Part shown: piece by piece, positions 54,680-63,983 of the stretch
Layout of the letters: every line of letters starts with the position of its first letter
How positions within the stretch are numbered: position 1 is the first letter of the stretch
Origin: Caulobacter segnis
GTDB taxonomy: Bacteria; Pseudomonadota; Alphaproteobacteria; Caulobacterales; Caulobacteraceae
NCBI RefSeq assembly: GCF_003243465.1
Contig: NZ_QFQZ01000007.1
Location: forward strand, 1 to 64,000
Length of the DNA: 64,000 nt
Direction: 5' to 3'
Notes under the pieces: generated by a model
What the model saw: only the letters and a program-made list of their open reading frames with translations
What the model was told of the DNA's origin: nothing
Databases searched by the model: none
Program-made: the position numbers and the translations under genes

Positions 54680-57553
54680 TCAGCCGCCCGCGCGCGCCGG
54701 CGCGCCGGCGGGCTGTCCGGTGCGGAACTTGTCCTTCATCCGCGCGACCCAGCCGCTGAACGCTTCGTTGTCGGCGCTGACCTTGCCGAAATCGGTCGGC
54801 GAGACGGCTTCGGAGCCCAGTCCCTGCAGCGCCACGCGCAGGCCGTCGGGATTGCCGGCGTTGTCGACGAAGCGCGTCCAGCGTTGGCGCAGGCGGCCGA
54901 GAGCCGCGTCGTCGTCGGCCAGGCTGTAGGCGACCGCGGATCGCAGCAGGCGCGCCTCGTCGGCGGCCGACAGCGCCCCCTGCCCTTTCCAGCGGTCGCC
55001 CAGCATCCGCTCGTAGAGCGCGCCGGCGGTCGGCCAGGCCCGCTGCTTCCAGGCGATGTCGGCCCGGATTTCCTGGCCGTCCTTGCTGTTGTCGCGCTCG
55101 ACCATCTCGCCGGCCGCGTCGTAGCGGCCAAGGCCGATCAGGGCGCGGGCTGTGGCGAGGCGCCGCTCGGCGTTGAGGGCCGGCGGCAGAATCGTCGTGC
55201 GGGTGGCGTTGATGGTGTTGAGGGCGTCCTCGGGACGCTTGTTCATCAGGTAGATCCAGGCCAGATCGGTCGCGACCTGGGCCTTGGGCACGCCGTTCAG
55301 TCGGTTGTCGACCTGGTACTTCAAGAGCTTGGCGGCGTCGTCCAGCAGGTCGACGTCCACCAGACGGCGCACTAGGTTTCGGACCATCTGGTCGCCGTCC
55401 GCGCCGATCGGGGTCAGTTCCTGGAAGTCGTAGAACAGACCGACGGCCTGGATCGGCTGCATGCCGTCCGCCAGGCCGTCCAGGAACAAGGCCCGGAAGG
55501 TATTGGAGATCTCGTTGCGCAGGGACAGCGCCTCGGGACGGTCCGACGTGCCGCGGCCCGCCGAACGCATCACCTCCAGCGCCTCGCGATAGCGGCCCTG
55601 GTCGATATAGAGCTTGCCGAGGGCGCGGATGACTTCCATCTCGACGCCGTCGCCGCGCCAGCGGTAGCGCAGCTGGTTCAGGGTGTCGGCCGCCTTGGCC
55701 GCGTTGATCTCCCGCTTCTCGTACTGCAGCTCCGTGGCGTGCAGCAGAGCCGGCGCGGCCAGCTTGTCGTAGGGCGCGCGGGCGATGGCCTGGAACATCT
55801 TCTTGGCGCGGACCTTCTCGCCCTTGGCCTCGAAGGCGCGCGCCTGGATCAGGCGGATGGCGAGCTGGTCCTGTACGGGGATCTTGGGCTGATCCAGCGC
55901 CTTGGCGATGTACTGGAACGCGCCGGTCAGGTCGCCGACACCCAGGGCCGCCTCGGCCTGGGCGCCCAGGAAGCGCGCCTTCCAGATCGGCGGGAAAAGC
56001 TCCAGAGCCCGCCCGCCGCTCGCGAACTTGGTGCGGGCGTCCAGCCACTGGCCGTTCCTGGTGGCGATATAGCCGCGCCACAGGGCGCTCGAGGGCTCGT
56101 CCGCCAGGACCGGCGACGAGAAGTCGGCCTCGGCTTCGGCGTAGCGCCCCGCCAGCGCCCGGGCCATGCCGCGCAAGCCCCGGAACTCCGGATTGGCCAT
56201 CATCGTCTGGTGCTTGCGGGCGCCGGCGTTCAGCACGCCGATCGCCTCGAACGACATCTGCGAGCCCACGAGGAAGCGCGCCAGCGCCAGGCGGGCGGCG
56301 ACGTCGGCGTCCTCGTCCGGCGCGGCGCTGATCGCGCTCTGCAAGGCGTTGTAGCGCGCCAGGAAGCCGCCGGATCCGAGCTTGGGCCAGGCCTCAAGAT
56401 CGATCAGGGCTGGCATGGACAGCGGCTCGGGCGCGCCCGCGACCGCCTCTTCCGGCGGGGCGGCGGCGGAGGCCGGCGACAGCGCCAGCCCCTTGGGCCG
56501 GCCGATCCGCACCTGGTCGACGCTGGCCTGGACCATCAGATCGGAGGCGTAAGCCTCCGCCGCCAGACCCTGGGCCGATTGCAGCAGGGCGAACTCGACG
56601 TAGTCGCGGCGAGAGGACAGGCCCTTGGCCGGCGCCAGGGCGGGCGCGACGATGATCTTGTCGCCGACCGCCGGGTCCTCGACCCAGAGCGCCCGCGTGA
56701 CCCCAGCCACCGCCGCCGAAAGCGCCGCGGCCGGCGCGGCCTCGTCGCGATTGATCTGGATGATGTCGGGGCTCTGCTGCGGCCCCGGGCCGAAGCTGAT
56801 CCGCCAGGTCGGGCCTGAACCGACCGCGACATAGGGCTCACCGACCGGCGCCACGATCCGGAGGGCCGAATAGTCCGCCCCCTTCAGCGCCTGCAGACGC
56901 GAGTAGCGCGGCGTGTTGGCCGGCAGCTTGGAGATGTCGATCCGCGCGGGGGTGTCGAAGACGATCCACACCGCCTCCCCGCGTCGGAACACGGCCGCGC
57001 CGGCGGGGGCGGCCCAGGTGAAGGACAGGGTGACCTGGCCGTCGGACCGCTCGATATCGGCGCGAACAACCCCGTCGCGCGGCATGGGATTGGGACGCCC
57101 CACGGGCGGCGGCGGCGCGCTGGGCGTGGAGGCCTGGGCGGCGGCCAAGGCCCCGTCCTTGGCGAAGATGTTGACGAAACTGACCCCGTCGGCCGCGCCC
57201 GCCTTGAAGTCCGCCTCTTCGGCGATCGTCAGGACCAGCTCCAGCGCGCCGCCGACGTGACGCGCCTCGACGCCCTTGACCCAGCGCGGCGGCGAAATCC
57301 TGAACACGGAAAGATCCGGGTCGGCGTCGCGACTGAAGCGCAGGATCAGCGCCTGGCCGTCCCGCCGGGCGGCCATGCGGGCCCCGCCGTTCCAGTGGAA
57401 TTCGACCCGCGAGAAGTCCGCCGCCTGCGCGACACGCACGTCCAGCGCCGACCGCGCCGCGACGGGCGGCGGCGCGGCGTAGCCGGACGGCGCCAGCACG
57501 CCCGCGATGCACGCGGCGGCGACGCTGGATCGCAGGAACTGGCGAAGGGTCAT
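54680..57553 (-). CDS. Large exported TPR protein of the flagellar operon
   Basis: This 957-residue protein has a signal peptide (FLRSSVAAACIAGVLAPSGYA). The N-terminal AMIN-like beta-rich region has SRVEFHWNGGARMAARRDGQ and VVRADIERSDGQVTLSF. From about residue 380 there are many helical TPR-like repeats (GYIATRNGQWLDARTKFASG, AKMFQAIARAPYDKLAAPAL, TLNQLRYRWRGDGVEMEVI). It is 9 bases downstream of motE and ends the fliL operon. Homologues next to motE in alphaproteobacteria are probably periplasmic or envelope factors for the flagellum. The exact function is unknown to me. Confidence 0.8.
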   Translation of the reverse strand: MTLRQFLRSSVAAACIAGVLAPSGYAAPPPVAARSALDVRVAQAADFSRVEFHWNGGARMAARRDGQALILRFSRDADPDLSVFRISPPRWVKGVEARHVGGALELVLTIAEEADFKAGAADGVSFVNIFAKDGALAAAQASTPSAPPPPVGRPNPMPRDGVVRADIERSDGQVTLSFTWAAPAGAAVFRRGEAVWIVFDTPARIDISKLPANTPRYSRLQALKGADYSALRIVAPVGEPYVAVGSGPTWRISFGPGPQQSPDIIQINRDEAAPAAALSAAVAGVTRALWVEDPAVGDKIIVAPALAPAKGLSSRRDYVEFALLQSAQGLAAEAYASDLMVQASVDQVRIGRPKGLALSPASAAAPPEEAVAGAPEPLSMPALIDLEAWPKLGSGGFLARYNALQSAISAAPDEDADVAARLALARFLVGSQMSFEAIGVLNAGARKHQTMMANPEFRGLRGMARALAGRYAEAEADFSSPVLADEPSSALWRGYIATRNGQWLDARTKFASGGRALELFPPIWKARFLGAQAEAALGVGDLTGAFQYIAKALDQPKIPVQDQLAIRLIQARAFEAKGEKVRAKKMFQAIARAPYDKLAAPALLHATELQYEKREINAAKAADTLNQLRYRWRGDGVEMEVIRALGKLYIDQGRYREALEVMRSAGRGTSDRPEALSLRNEISNTFRALFLDGLADGMQPIQAVGLFYDFQELTPIGADGDQMVRNLVRRLVDVDLLDDAAKLLKYQVDNRLNGVPKAQVATDLAWIYLMNKRPEDALNTINATRTTILPPALNAERRLATARALIGLGRYDAAGEMVERDNSKDGQEIRADIAWKQRAWPTAGALYERMLGDRWKGQGALSAADEARLLRSAVAYSLADDDAALGRLRQRWTRFVDNAGNPDGLRVALQGLGSEAVSPTDFGKVSADNEAFSGWVARMKDKFRTGQPAGAPARAGG

Positions 57554-57562
57554 GAGCCTCCC

Positions 57563-58348
57563 TTAACCGGCCTTCTTGGGCGCGCCGGCCAAAGCGGGGG
57601 CCGCGGCCTGCTGGCCGGGGGCGGCGGCCTGGGCGGCGTTGTCGGCGACGGCGGCCTTGCCCTTCTCGACGGCGGAATTCGACAGCCGCGCGGCCAGGCG
57701 CTCGGTCAGCACCTTGGCGTCGGCCGGAGCCATGTTGGCCAGGATCATCGCCAAGGTCTTTTCCTTCATCTTGGCGGCGATCGGCAGGCGCACCTCGTCG
57801 GACAGCAAGGTCATGCGGGCCGCGGCGTCCTTGGGCTTCATGCCCTGATAGACGACGACCAGGCGATCGACCTCGGCCTGCTTCTGGGAGTCGACCTGGC
57901 CCAGCAGGCCCTGGATGTCGCCCTTCAGGCCGGTCAGGGCCTTCATCTTGGCGTCGAGCTTGGCCTCGGCGGCGGCCAGCAGCTGCAGCTGCACGTCGAT
58001 GTCCTGCTCGCGCTGGTCCAGCTGGCTGCGGCGGGCGCCGAGCTTCTGGATCGCGGCCAGCTCGCCTTGCGAGAGGCCCGCCTCCTTGGCCAGGGCGTCG
58101 GCGGACGGCGCGCAGGCGCGCGGCAGGGTCTGCGGGGCCTTGGCGGCCGCGGGCTGGCCCGCGCCTTCGGCCGAGGCCGCGCCCTCGCCTTCGCCGGCCT
58201 TGGCCTCGGGCTTGGCGACGCCCTCGGCGAAGGCCTTTGCGCCGCTCAGCATGTCCGGCAGCGACTTAGCGCCGGCCAGGGCGTTGATGGCCAGCACGCC
58301 GCCGACGGCGACGCCGACCAGGGGCAGGATGCGCGGAATTTTCTTCAT
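57563..58348 (-). CDS. MotE-family flagellar chaperone-like protein
   Basis: This 261-residue protein has an N-terminal hydrophobic anchor (RILPLVGVAVGGVLAINALA), a variable Ala/Glu/Pro linker, a coiled coil (GARRSQLDQREQDIDVQLQL...DAKMKALTGLKG) and a conserved C-terminal helical domain. That domain includes VYQGMKPKDAAARMTLLSDE and AMILANMAPADAKVLTERL, which resembles the MgtE/MotE N-domain. In rhizobia MotE helps fold or stabilise MotC. It overlaps the end of the PflI-like gene by 4 bases. Confidence 0.85.
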   Translation of the reverse strand: MKKIPRILPLVGVAVGGVLAINALAGAKSLPDMLSGAKAFAEGVAKPEAKAGEGEGAASAEGAGQPAAAKAPQTLPRACAPSADALAKEAGLSQGELAAIQKLGARRSQLDQREQDIDVQLQLLAAAEAKLDAKMKALTGLKGDIQGLLGQVDSQKQAEVDRLVVVYQGMKPKDAAARMTLLSDEVRLPIAAKMKEKTLAMILANMAPADAKVLTERLAARLSNSAVEKGKAAVADNAAQAAAPGQQAAAPALAGAPKKAG

Positions 58349-58896
58349 CGGCGGGTCCTGGGATTGGGTTCGGGACGCGGGCTGTCGGCCGGTCCTTCGA
58401 AGAGATCATCATCGACCCGCGCCCGTGAACGCGGGGTTTCGCGCGTCGGGCTGGGGGCGGCGAGCGTGGGGCGAGCGCCCGGCGGCAGGCGCGCTTCGCG
58501 CTCCAGCAGGCGCTCGAAATCCTCGGCCTTGAGACGGCGCTCGGCCGACGGCGGCAGGTCCTCGACGCGACCCCGAACGGGCGGCGGGGCGCGCTCGGCA
58601 CGCGAAGGCGCAGGCGGCGGGTTGCTGATCCGCTCGTCGAGCTGGGCGGCCAGGGCCTGGGCGCGCTCGATACGGATGGCCAGGGTCTCGGCCGCCTCGT
58701 CGGTGGCCGCGCGCAGGTCGGCCAGCCCCTGCTCGGCGCGGGCGGCGGCCTGGTCGAGGTCCTTGACGGCCTTGGCGAAGCCCTCGTGGCTGTCACGCAG
58801 CGCCTTCAGGCGGCGCTCCAGGCGCCAGCCGAAGGCCAGCGCCACCACCAGCAGCACCGCCAGCAACCCGTTCATGGCGAAAGCGACGAAACTCAT
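58345..58896 (-). CDS. PflI-like bitopic protein (DUF6468), flagellar positioning
   Basis: This 183-residue protein has an N-terminal membrane segment (VAFAMNGLLAVLLVVALAFG), a coiled coil (RRLKALRDSHEGFAKAVKDL to ERAQALAAQLDERI) and a proline/arginine-rich tail. I recall C. crescentus PflI, needed for correct flagellum placement at the pole, as a bitopic coiled-coil protein encoded next to fliM, and I assign it on that basis. It overlaps fliM by 4 bases at its start and motE by 4 bases at its end, so it is translationally coupled. Confidence 0.78.
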   Translation of the reverse strand: MSFVAFAMNGLLAVLLVVALAFGWRLERRLKALRDSHEGFAKAVKDLDQAAARAEQGLADLRAATDEAAETLAIRIERAQALAAQLDERISNPPPAPSRAERAPPPVRGRVEDLPPSAERRLKAEDFERLLEREARLPPGARPTLAAPSPTRETPRSRARVDDDLFEGPADSPRPEPNPRTRR

Positions 58897-60005
58897 TTCA
58901 GCTTCTGCACGGCCTTCTTGGCCGCCGGGGTCAGCGGCGCCTCGGCGCGGACGGCGATCGAGTGGTTGCGGCGGCCCATCCTGCCGCGCGTCAGCGGGAT
59001 GGCCCCGGCGCGCAGCTCGACCAGGCTGTCGGGCGTGGCGTTCAGCATCAGGGTGTCGCCGACCTGCATGTTCAGCACGCGCGACAACGGCACCTGCTGC
59101 TCGTCGAGGACGGCGCGGACCTCCATCTGGGTGGTCCACAGCTCGGTGGCCAAGTGGCCTTCCCAGATGTTGTCGCGACCGAACTTCTCACCCATGAACT
59201 GCTGCAGCAGCATTTTCCGGATCGGTTCCAGCGTGGCGTAGGGCAGCAGCAGCTCGATACGGCCGCCGCGATCTTCCATGTCGATCCGCAGCTTGACCAG
59301 GATGGCGGCGTTGGCGGGACGCGCGATGGCGGCGAAGCGCGGGTTCGTCTCCAGGCGGTCCAGCGAGAAGGCGACCGGATGCAGCGGCTCGAAGGCGCTC
59401 TTCAGGTCGTGCAGCACCACCTCGATCATTCGCTGCACCAGCACGCGCTCGATCGTGGTGTAGGGCCTGCCCTCGATACGCATGGCCGCAGTGCCGCGAC
59501 GGCCGCCCAGAAGCACGTCGACGATCGAGTAGATCAGGTTGGAGTCGACCGTCAGCAGGCCGTAGTTGTCCAGCTCCTCGGCGCGGAACACCGCCAGGAT
59601 CGCCGGCAGCGGGATCGAGTTCAGGTAGTCGCCGAAGCGGATCGAGCTGATGTTGTCGAGGCTGACCTCGACGTTGTCCGAGGTGAAGTTGCGCAGAGAG
59701 GTCGTCATCAACCGCACCAGGCGGTCGAAGACGATTTCCAGCATCGGCAGGCGCTCGTACGAGACCAGCGCCGAGTTGATGATGGCGCGGATGCCCGTGC
59801 GGTCGTCGCCGCCGTCGCCCGAGAGGTCGAAGCCCAGCAGGCTGTCGATCTCGTCCTGGTTCAGGATCCGTTCGGACGCGCTGTCGCCGGCGCCGTCGTC
59901 CCAGCCGCCCATGCCGCCGGAAAAGTCGCCGAACTGGTTTACGCCCTCACCGCCGGGGGCGCCTTCAGAGCCCCACTGGCCCGCCTGATCGATCTCATCC
60001 GCCAT
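58893..60005 (-). CDS. fliM: Flagellar motor switch protein FliM
   Basis: This 370-residue C-ring protein links CheY-P to motor switching. ILNQDEIDSLLGF is the CheY-binding N-terminal motif, placed after an unusual Gly/Asp-rich leader. The CheC-like middle domain has LVRLMTTSLRNFTSDNVEVS and GLLTVDSNLIYSIVDVLLGG, and the C-terminal SpoA/FliN-like domain has VPLSRVLNMQVGDTLMLNAT. The start at 60005 follows fliL by 28 bases. Confidence 0.95.
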   Translation of the reverse strand: MADEIDQAGQWGSEGAPGGEGVNQFGDFSGGMGGWDDGAGDSASERILNQDEIDSLLGFDLSGDGGDDRTGIRAIINSALVSYERLPMLEIVFDRLVRLMTTSLRNFTSDNVEVSLDNISSIRFGDYLNSIPLPAILAVFRAEELDNYGLLTVDSNLIYSIVDVLLGGRRGTAAMRIEGRPYTTIERVLVQRMIEVVLHDLKSAFEPLHPVAFSLDRLETNPRFAAIARPANAAILVKLRIDMEDRGGRIELLLPYATLEPIRKMLLQQFMGEKFGRDNIWEGHLATELWTTQMEVRAVLDEQQVPLSRVLNMQVGDTLMLNATPDSLVELRAGAIPLTRGRMGRRNHSIAVRAEAPLTPAAKKAVQKLK

Positions 60006-60033
60006 GATCGTTCGCCCCAACCAGCCCGAAGAC

Positions 60034-60642
60034 TCAGTTGATCAGCATCTCCTCGATGAGGACCGCATTCACCTTGGCCGGCGCGGCGACCAGGTTCACC
60101 CGGCGCAGCAGCTCGACGCGCAGTTGGTAGGTGCCCTGGCTGCCATTCAGGTCTTCGGGACGCAGCTCGCGCAGGAAGGATTGGAACATGTCCTGCAGCC
60201 TGGGCAGATTCGGCGTCAAAGCCTCGGCCGTGTCTTCGTCCGGCAGCTCGAAAGTCAGCTTCAGCTTCAGAAAGGTCGACTTGCCGTCGGCCGTCTGCAT
60301 GTTCACGACGATGTCCGGCAGGGTGTAGAACACCACCCCGTCAGGGCCTTCCTTGATCACGGGGGCTGGACCGCCAGCGCCCGCGCCTTCCTTGCCCTTC
60401 TCGCCTTCCTTCTTCTCTTCCTTCTTTTCTTCCTTCTTCTTTTCCTTCTTTTCGGCGCCGTGCTCGCCCGCTTCCGCGGGGGGCTTGGGCTTCAGCAGGA
60501 AAAAGGCGGCCGCGCCGCCGCCCCCCAGGACCAGGACGGCGGCCGCGATGGCGATGATGAGAATAGGCGGCTTCTTCTTGGCGGGGCCTTCGCCTTCGGC
60601 GCCCTCTTCACCTTCGGGAGCTTCCTTATCGTTCTGAGCCAC
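60034..60642 (-). CDS. fliL: Flagellar basal body-associated protein FliL
   Basis: This protein of about 202 residues starts at the GTG at 60642, with an aagga Shine-Dalgarno. It has one transmembrane helix (PILIIAIAAAVLVLGGGGAAAFFLL), then a strongly charged KKEKKKEEKKEEKKEGEK linker, and a periplasmic FliL domain (VFYTLPDIVVNMQTADGKST, FLKLKLTFELPDEDTAEALT). FliL stabilises the stators around the rotor. Upstream ATGs at 60672 and 60678 lack a ribosome-binding site. It heads the leftward operon; a TTAA-N7-TTTT sequence at 60691-60705 may be a CtrA site. Confidence 0.9.
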   Translation of the reverse strand: MAQNDKEAPEGEEGAEGEGPAKKKPPILIIAIAAAVLVLGGGGAAAFFLLKPKPPAEAGEHGAEKKEKKKEEKKEEKKEGEKGKEGAGAGGPAPVIKEGPDGVVFYTLPDIVVNMQTADGKSTFLKLKLTFELPDEDTAEALTPNLPRLQDMFQSFLRELRPEDLNGSQGTYQLRVELLRRVNLVAAPAKVNAVLIEEMLIN

Positions 60643-60690
60643 GCGCGCGGTTCCTTGGAATCTATATCCCATACTCATGCGCGAGCATGG

Positions 60691-60705
60691 TTAACGATGT
60701 GTTTT
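60691..60705 (-). promoter_or_regulatory. Candidate CtrA site for the fliL operon
   Basis: ttaa-cgatgtg-tttt at 60691-60705 matches the CtrA consensus TTAA-N7-TTAA except for two bases of the second half. It lies about 50 bases upstream of the GTG start of fliL. A weaker TTAA-N7-ATTT occurs at 60764-60778. The fliLM operon of C. crescentus is a CtrA-controlled class II operon. Confidence 0.45.
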
Positions 60706-60803
60706 GGAGGCCATTTGGTCGCAGGCTGAATCTGCCCGGCAGACTCCGACCAACACCCCTGCATTAACCGTTCTATTTGTTGTTTTCATTGCGTTTTCCA
60801 GAC

Positions 60804-60819
60804 TGGCACGAAGGTTGCT
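60804..60819 (+). promoter_or_regulatory. Sigma-54 promoter of the flgFGAH operon
   Basis: tggcacgaaggttgct matches the sigma-54 consensus TGGCACG-N4-TTGCW at every position, with GG (60805-60806) and GC (60817-60818) in the -24/-12 spacing. It lies 49 bases upstream of the flgF start. In C. crescentus, flgF is a class III sigma-54/FlbD-dependent operon. A ctgcccggcag element (60731-60741) about 65 bases upstream could be the FlbD (ftr) enhancer. Confidence 0.9.
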
Positions 60820-60868
60820 TCAGGAGATGCGGCGCATTTGTCGCGCCAGCCGCCCGAGTTAACTCGCC

Positions 60869-61606
60869 ATGGACAACGCGCTCTACGTCGGCCTCTCGCG
60901 CCAGATGACGCTTCGCCGCGAGCTGGACGTCGTGGCCAACAACATCGCCAACGCCAACACCACGGGCTTCAAGGTCGAGGACCTGATGGTCCGCACCGAG
61001 CAGGCCAAGCCGGCCAAGACGCTGGATGGCGGCTCGGCCGTCAAGTTCGTGCTCGACTCGGGCGTCGCCCGCGACTTCACGCAAGGCGCGATGACCAAGA
61101 CCGGCGGCGATTTCGACCTGGCCATCGAGGGCAAGGGCTTCTTCCACGTCCAGACCGCCGGCGGCGACCGCTACACCCGCGACGGCCGCTTCACGACCAA
61201 CCCGACGGGCCAGCTGACCACCCAGTCGGGCCATCTGGTTCTGGATGACGGCGGCGGCCCGATCACGATCGATCCCACCCTGGGCCCGGTCAATGTCGGC
61301 AAGGACGGCGTCGTCAGCCAGGGCGCGGTCCGCGTCGGCAAGATCGCCGTCGTTCGCCCCGACAGCCTGGCCTCGATGGCCAAGGATGGCGACAACCTCT
61401 ACCGCAACACCACCAACGCCGCGCTGCAGCCGGCCCCGGACGCCGCCGTCCACCAGGGCATGCTGGAAGCCTCCAACGTCCAGCCCGTCATCGAGATCAC
61501 CAAGCTGATCGAGGTTCAGCGCGCCTACGAGAGCGTCGCCAAGATGATGGACAACACCTCCGAACTGTCCCGGACCGCCGTCGAGCGGCTGGGCAAGGCC
61601 AATTAG
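60869..61606 (+). CDS. flgF: Flagellar basal-body rod protein FlgF
   Basis: This 245-residue proximal rod protein has the rod/hook N-terminal motif VVANNIANANTTGFKVEDLM, the LAIEGKGFFHV and YTRDGRFTTNPTGQLTT strands, and a C-terminal EITKLIEVQRAYESVAKMMD helix that packs with other rod subunits. The length and the start (MDNALYVGLSRQM) match FlgF. It is the first gene of flgFGAH, 13 bases before flgG. Like other axial proteins it has no Sec signal and is exported by the flagellar type III system. Confidence 0.95.
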   Translation: MDNALYVGLSRQMTLRRELDVVANNIANANTTGFKVEDLMVRTEQAKPAKTLDGGSAVKFVLDSGVARDFTQGAMTKTGGDFDLAIEGKGFFHVQTAGGDRYTRDGRFTTNPTGQLTTQSGHLVLDDGGGPITIDPTLGPVNVGKDGVVSQGAVRVGKIAVVRPDSLASMAKDGDNLYRNTTNAALQPAPDAAVHQGMLEASNVQPVIEITKLIEVQRAYESVAKMMDNTSELSRTAVERLGKAN

Positions 61607-61619
61607 GGAACGCTAGCCG

Positions 61620-62408
<789 letters not shown>

Positions 62409-62412
62409 GCCG

Positions 62413-63177
62413 ATGAAAGCGCTGTTGATCTCCGCCGCCGCCCTGGCCTTCGCCGCCCCGGCCCTCGCCGGAACGCCGGTCAGCCTGCGCATGGACACCA
62501 CCGACGCCGACGGCCGCGTCACCCTGGGCGACCTGTTCGACGGGGTCTCCGGACCGGCCGCCAACCTGGTGGTCGCCGCCCGCGTCGCACCGAGCGCCGT
62601 GCTGGACGCCGGCCAGGTGCAGGTGTTCGCACGCCGCGCCGGCTTCGACTGGGACAACCGCCAGGGCGTGCGCCGGATCATCGTCCGCGAGGGCTCCGAC
62701 AACGGCGGCGCCGCGTCGCGGACCGCCCTGGCCGGCGCCCCGCGCGGTAATGTGGAAGTTCTTGCCTACGCCCGCAGCATCGCGGCCGGCGAAATCGTCC
62801 AGCCGGAAGACCTGGTGTGGACGAAGATGGCCGGGGCCCCGGCCGACGCGCCGCGCGATTCCGACGTCGTGATCGGCCTCGCCGCCAAGCGCCCCCTGCG
62901 TGAAGGCGCCGCAGTCTCGACCCGAGACGTGGCCGCGCCGCAGGTCATCAAGAGCGGCGACCTGATCACCGTCACCTACGCGGACGACGGAATTTCCCTG
63001 TCGCTTCAAGGCAAGGCGATGAGCGCCGCGTCCACCGGCGACGTCTTCGCCGTCCAGAACACCGCGTCGAAGAAGATCATCCAGGCCGTCGCCACCGGTC
63101 CTGGCGCCGCCGCCGTCGGTCCGCAGGCCCAGGGCTTGCAAGCCCGTTCGCAACCCGTCCGTTTCGCCGCTCGCTAA
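62413..63177 (+). CDS. flgA: Flagellar P-ring assembly chaperone FlgA
   Basis: This 254-residue periplasmic chaperone helps FlgI assemble the P-ring. Its Sec signal is ALLISAAALAFAAPALA. The SAF-like domain is visible in the C-terminal half (VLAYARSIAAGEIVQPEDLV, KRPLREGAAVSTRDVAAPQV, VIKSGDLITVTYADDGISLS, GDVFAVQNTASKKIIQA). It lies between flgG (4 bases) and flgH (13 bases). Confidence 0.93.
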   Translation: MKALLISAAALAFAAPALAGTPVSLRMDTTDADGRVTLGDLFDGVSGPAANLVVAARVAPSAVLDAGQVQVFARRAGFDWDNRQGVRRIIVREGSDNGGAASRTALAGAPRGNVEVLAYARSIAAGEIVQPEDLVWTKMAGAPADAPRDSDVVIGLAAKRPLREGAAVSTRDVAAPQVIKSGDLITVTYADDGISLSLQGKAMSAASTGDVFAVQNTASKKIIQAVATGPGAAAVGPQAQGLQARSQPVRFAAR

Positions 63178-63190
63178 GAGGCTAAGACTC

Positions 63191-63925
63191 ATGCGTCGCC
63201 CCGCTCTCATCGCCGCCACCCTGCTGCTGGCCCCGCTGGCCGCCTGCTCCACCGTCAAGGAAGCCGTGAAGGGTCCGGACCTTGCCCCGGTCGGCTATCC
63301 GGCCGCCCTGGCGCCCATCCAGCAGCAATATGTCTCCGCCCGCGAGCCGGCGCCGCAGGCGGCCTCGGCCAACTCGCTGTGGCGGGTCGGCGCCCGCGCC
63401 TTCTTCAACGACCAGCGCGCCAGCCGCGTCGGCGACATCCTGACCGTGATGATCGACATCGACGACAGCGTCGACACCAAGAACCAGACCGCCAGCTCGC
63501 GCGCCGCCACCACCAAGGCCGGGGTTCCGCACCTGCTGGGTCTGGAGTCGAGCCTCGGGAAGGTTCTGCCGGGTGGTTTCGACCCGGCCAATGCGCTGGA
63601 AACCGGCTCGAGCACGACCAACGCCGGCTCGGGCAGCATCAAGCGCTCCGAAAAGATCAGCCTGACCATCGCCGCCGTGGTCAGTCAGGTGCTGCCGAAC
63701 GGCAACATGGTGATCCAGGGCACCCAGGAGGTCCGCACCAACGCCGAGCTGCGCCAGCTGACCGTCGCCGGCATCGTGCGCCCCGAGGACATCTCCTCGG
63801 CCAACACCATCCGCCACACCCAGATCGCCGAGGCGCGCATCAGCTACGGCGGTCGCGGCGACATCAGCCGCGTCCAGAAGACCCCGGCCGGCCAGGCCCT
63901 GGTCGAGAAGTTCTCGCCGTTCTAG
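63191..63925 (+). CDS. flgH: Flagellar L-ring protein FlgH
   Basis: This 244-residue outer-membrane lipoprotein forms the L-ring bushing. The lipobox is LAAC in LLLAPLAACSTVKEA. The mature part has SLWRVGARAFFNDQRASRVG, ILTVMIDIDDSVDTKNQTAS, SLTIAAVVSQVLPNGNMVIQ, and the C-terminal VRPEDISSANTIRHTQIAEA leading into RISYGGRGDISRVQ. The length and order after flgA are standard. Confidence 0.95.
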   Translation: MRRPALIAATLLLAPLAACSTVKEAVKGPDLAPVGYPAALAPIQQQYVSAREPAPQAASANSLWRVGARAFFNDQRASRVGDILTVMIDIDDSVDTKNQTASSRAATTKAGVPHLLGLESSLGKVLPGGFDPANALETGSSTTNAGSGSIKRSEKISLTIAAVVSQVLPNGNMVIQGTQEVRTNAELRQLTVAGIVRPEDISSANTIRHTQIAEARISYGGRGDISRVQKTPAGQALVEKFSPF

Positions 63926-63949
63926 GCCAAGACATTAAGGCGAGCCTTC

Positions 63950-63983
63950 ACGGGCGCGGCGGCCGCGAGGTCTCCGCGCCCGT
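63950..63983 (+). terminator. Hairpin after flgH (likely terminator)
   Basis: The arms acgggcgcgg (63950-63959) and ccgcgcccgt (63974-63983) pair perfectly over 10 bp with a 14-base loop, 24 bases after the flgH stop, followed by ttcgctttc. The last bases of the window (tttcaggagcca) contain aggag and may be the Shine-Dalgarno of the next gene, so termination may be partial. Confidence 0.6.
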
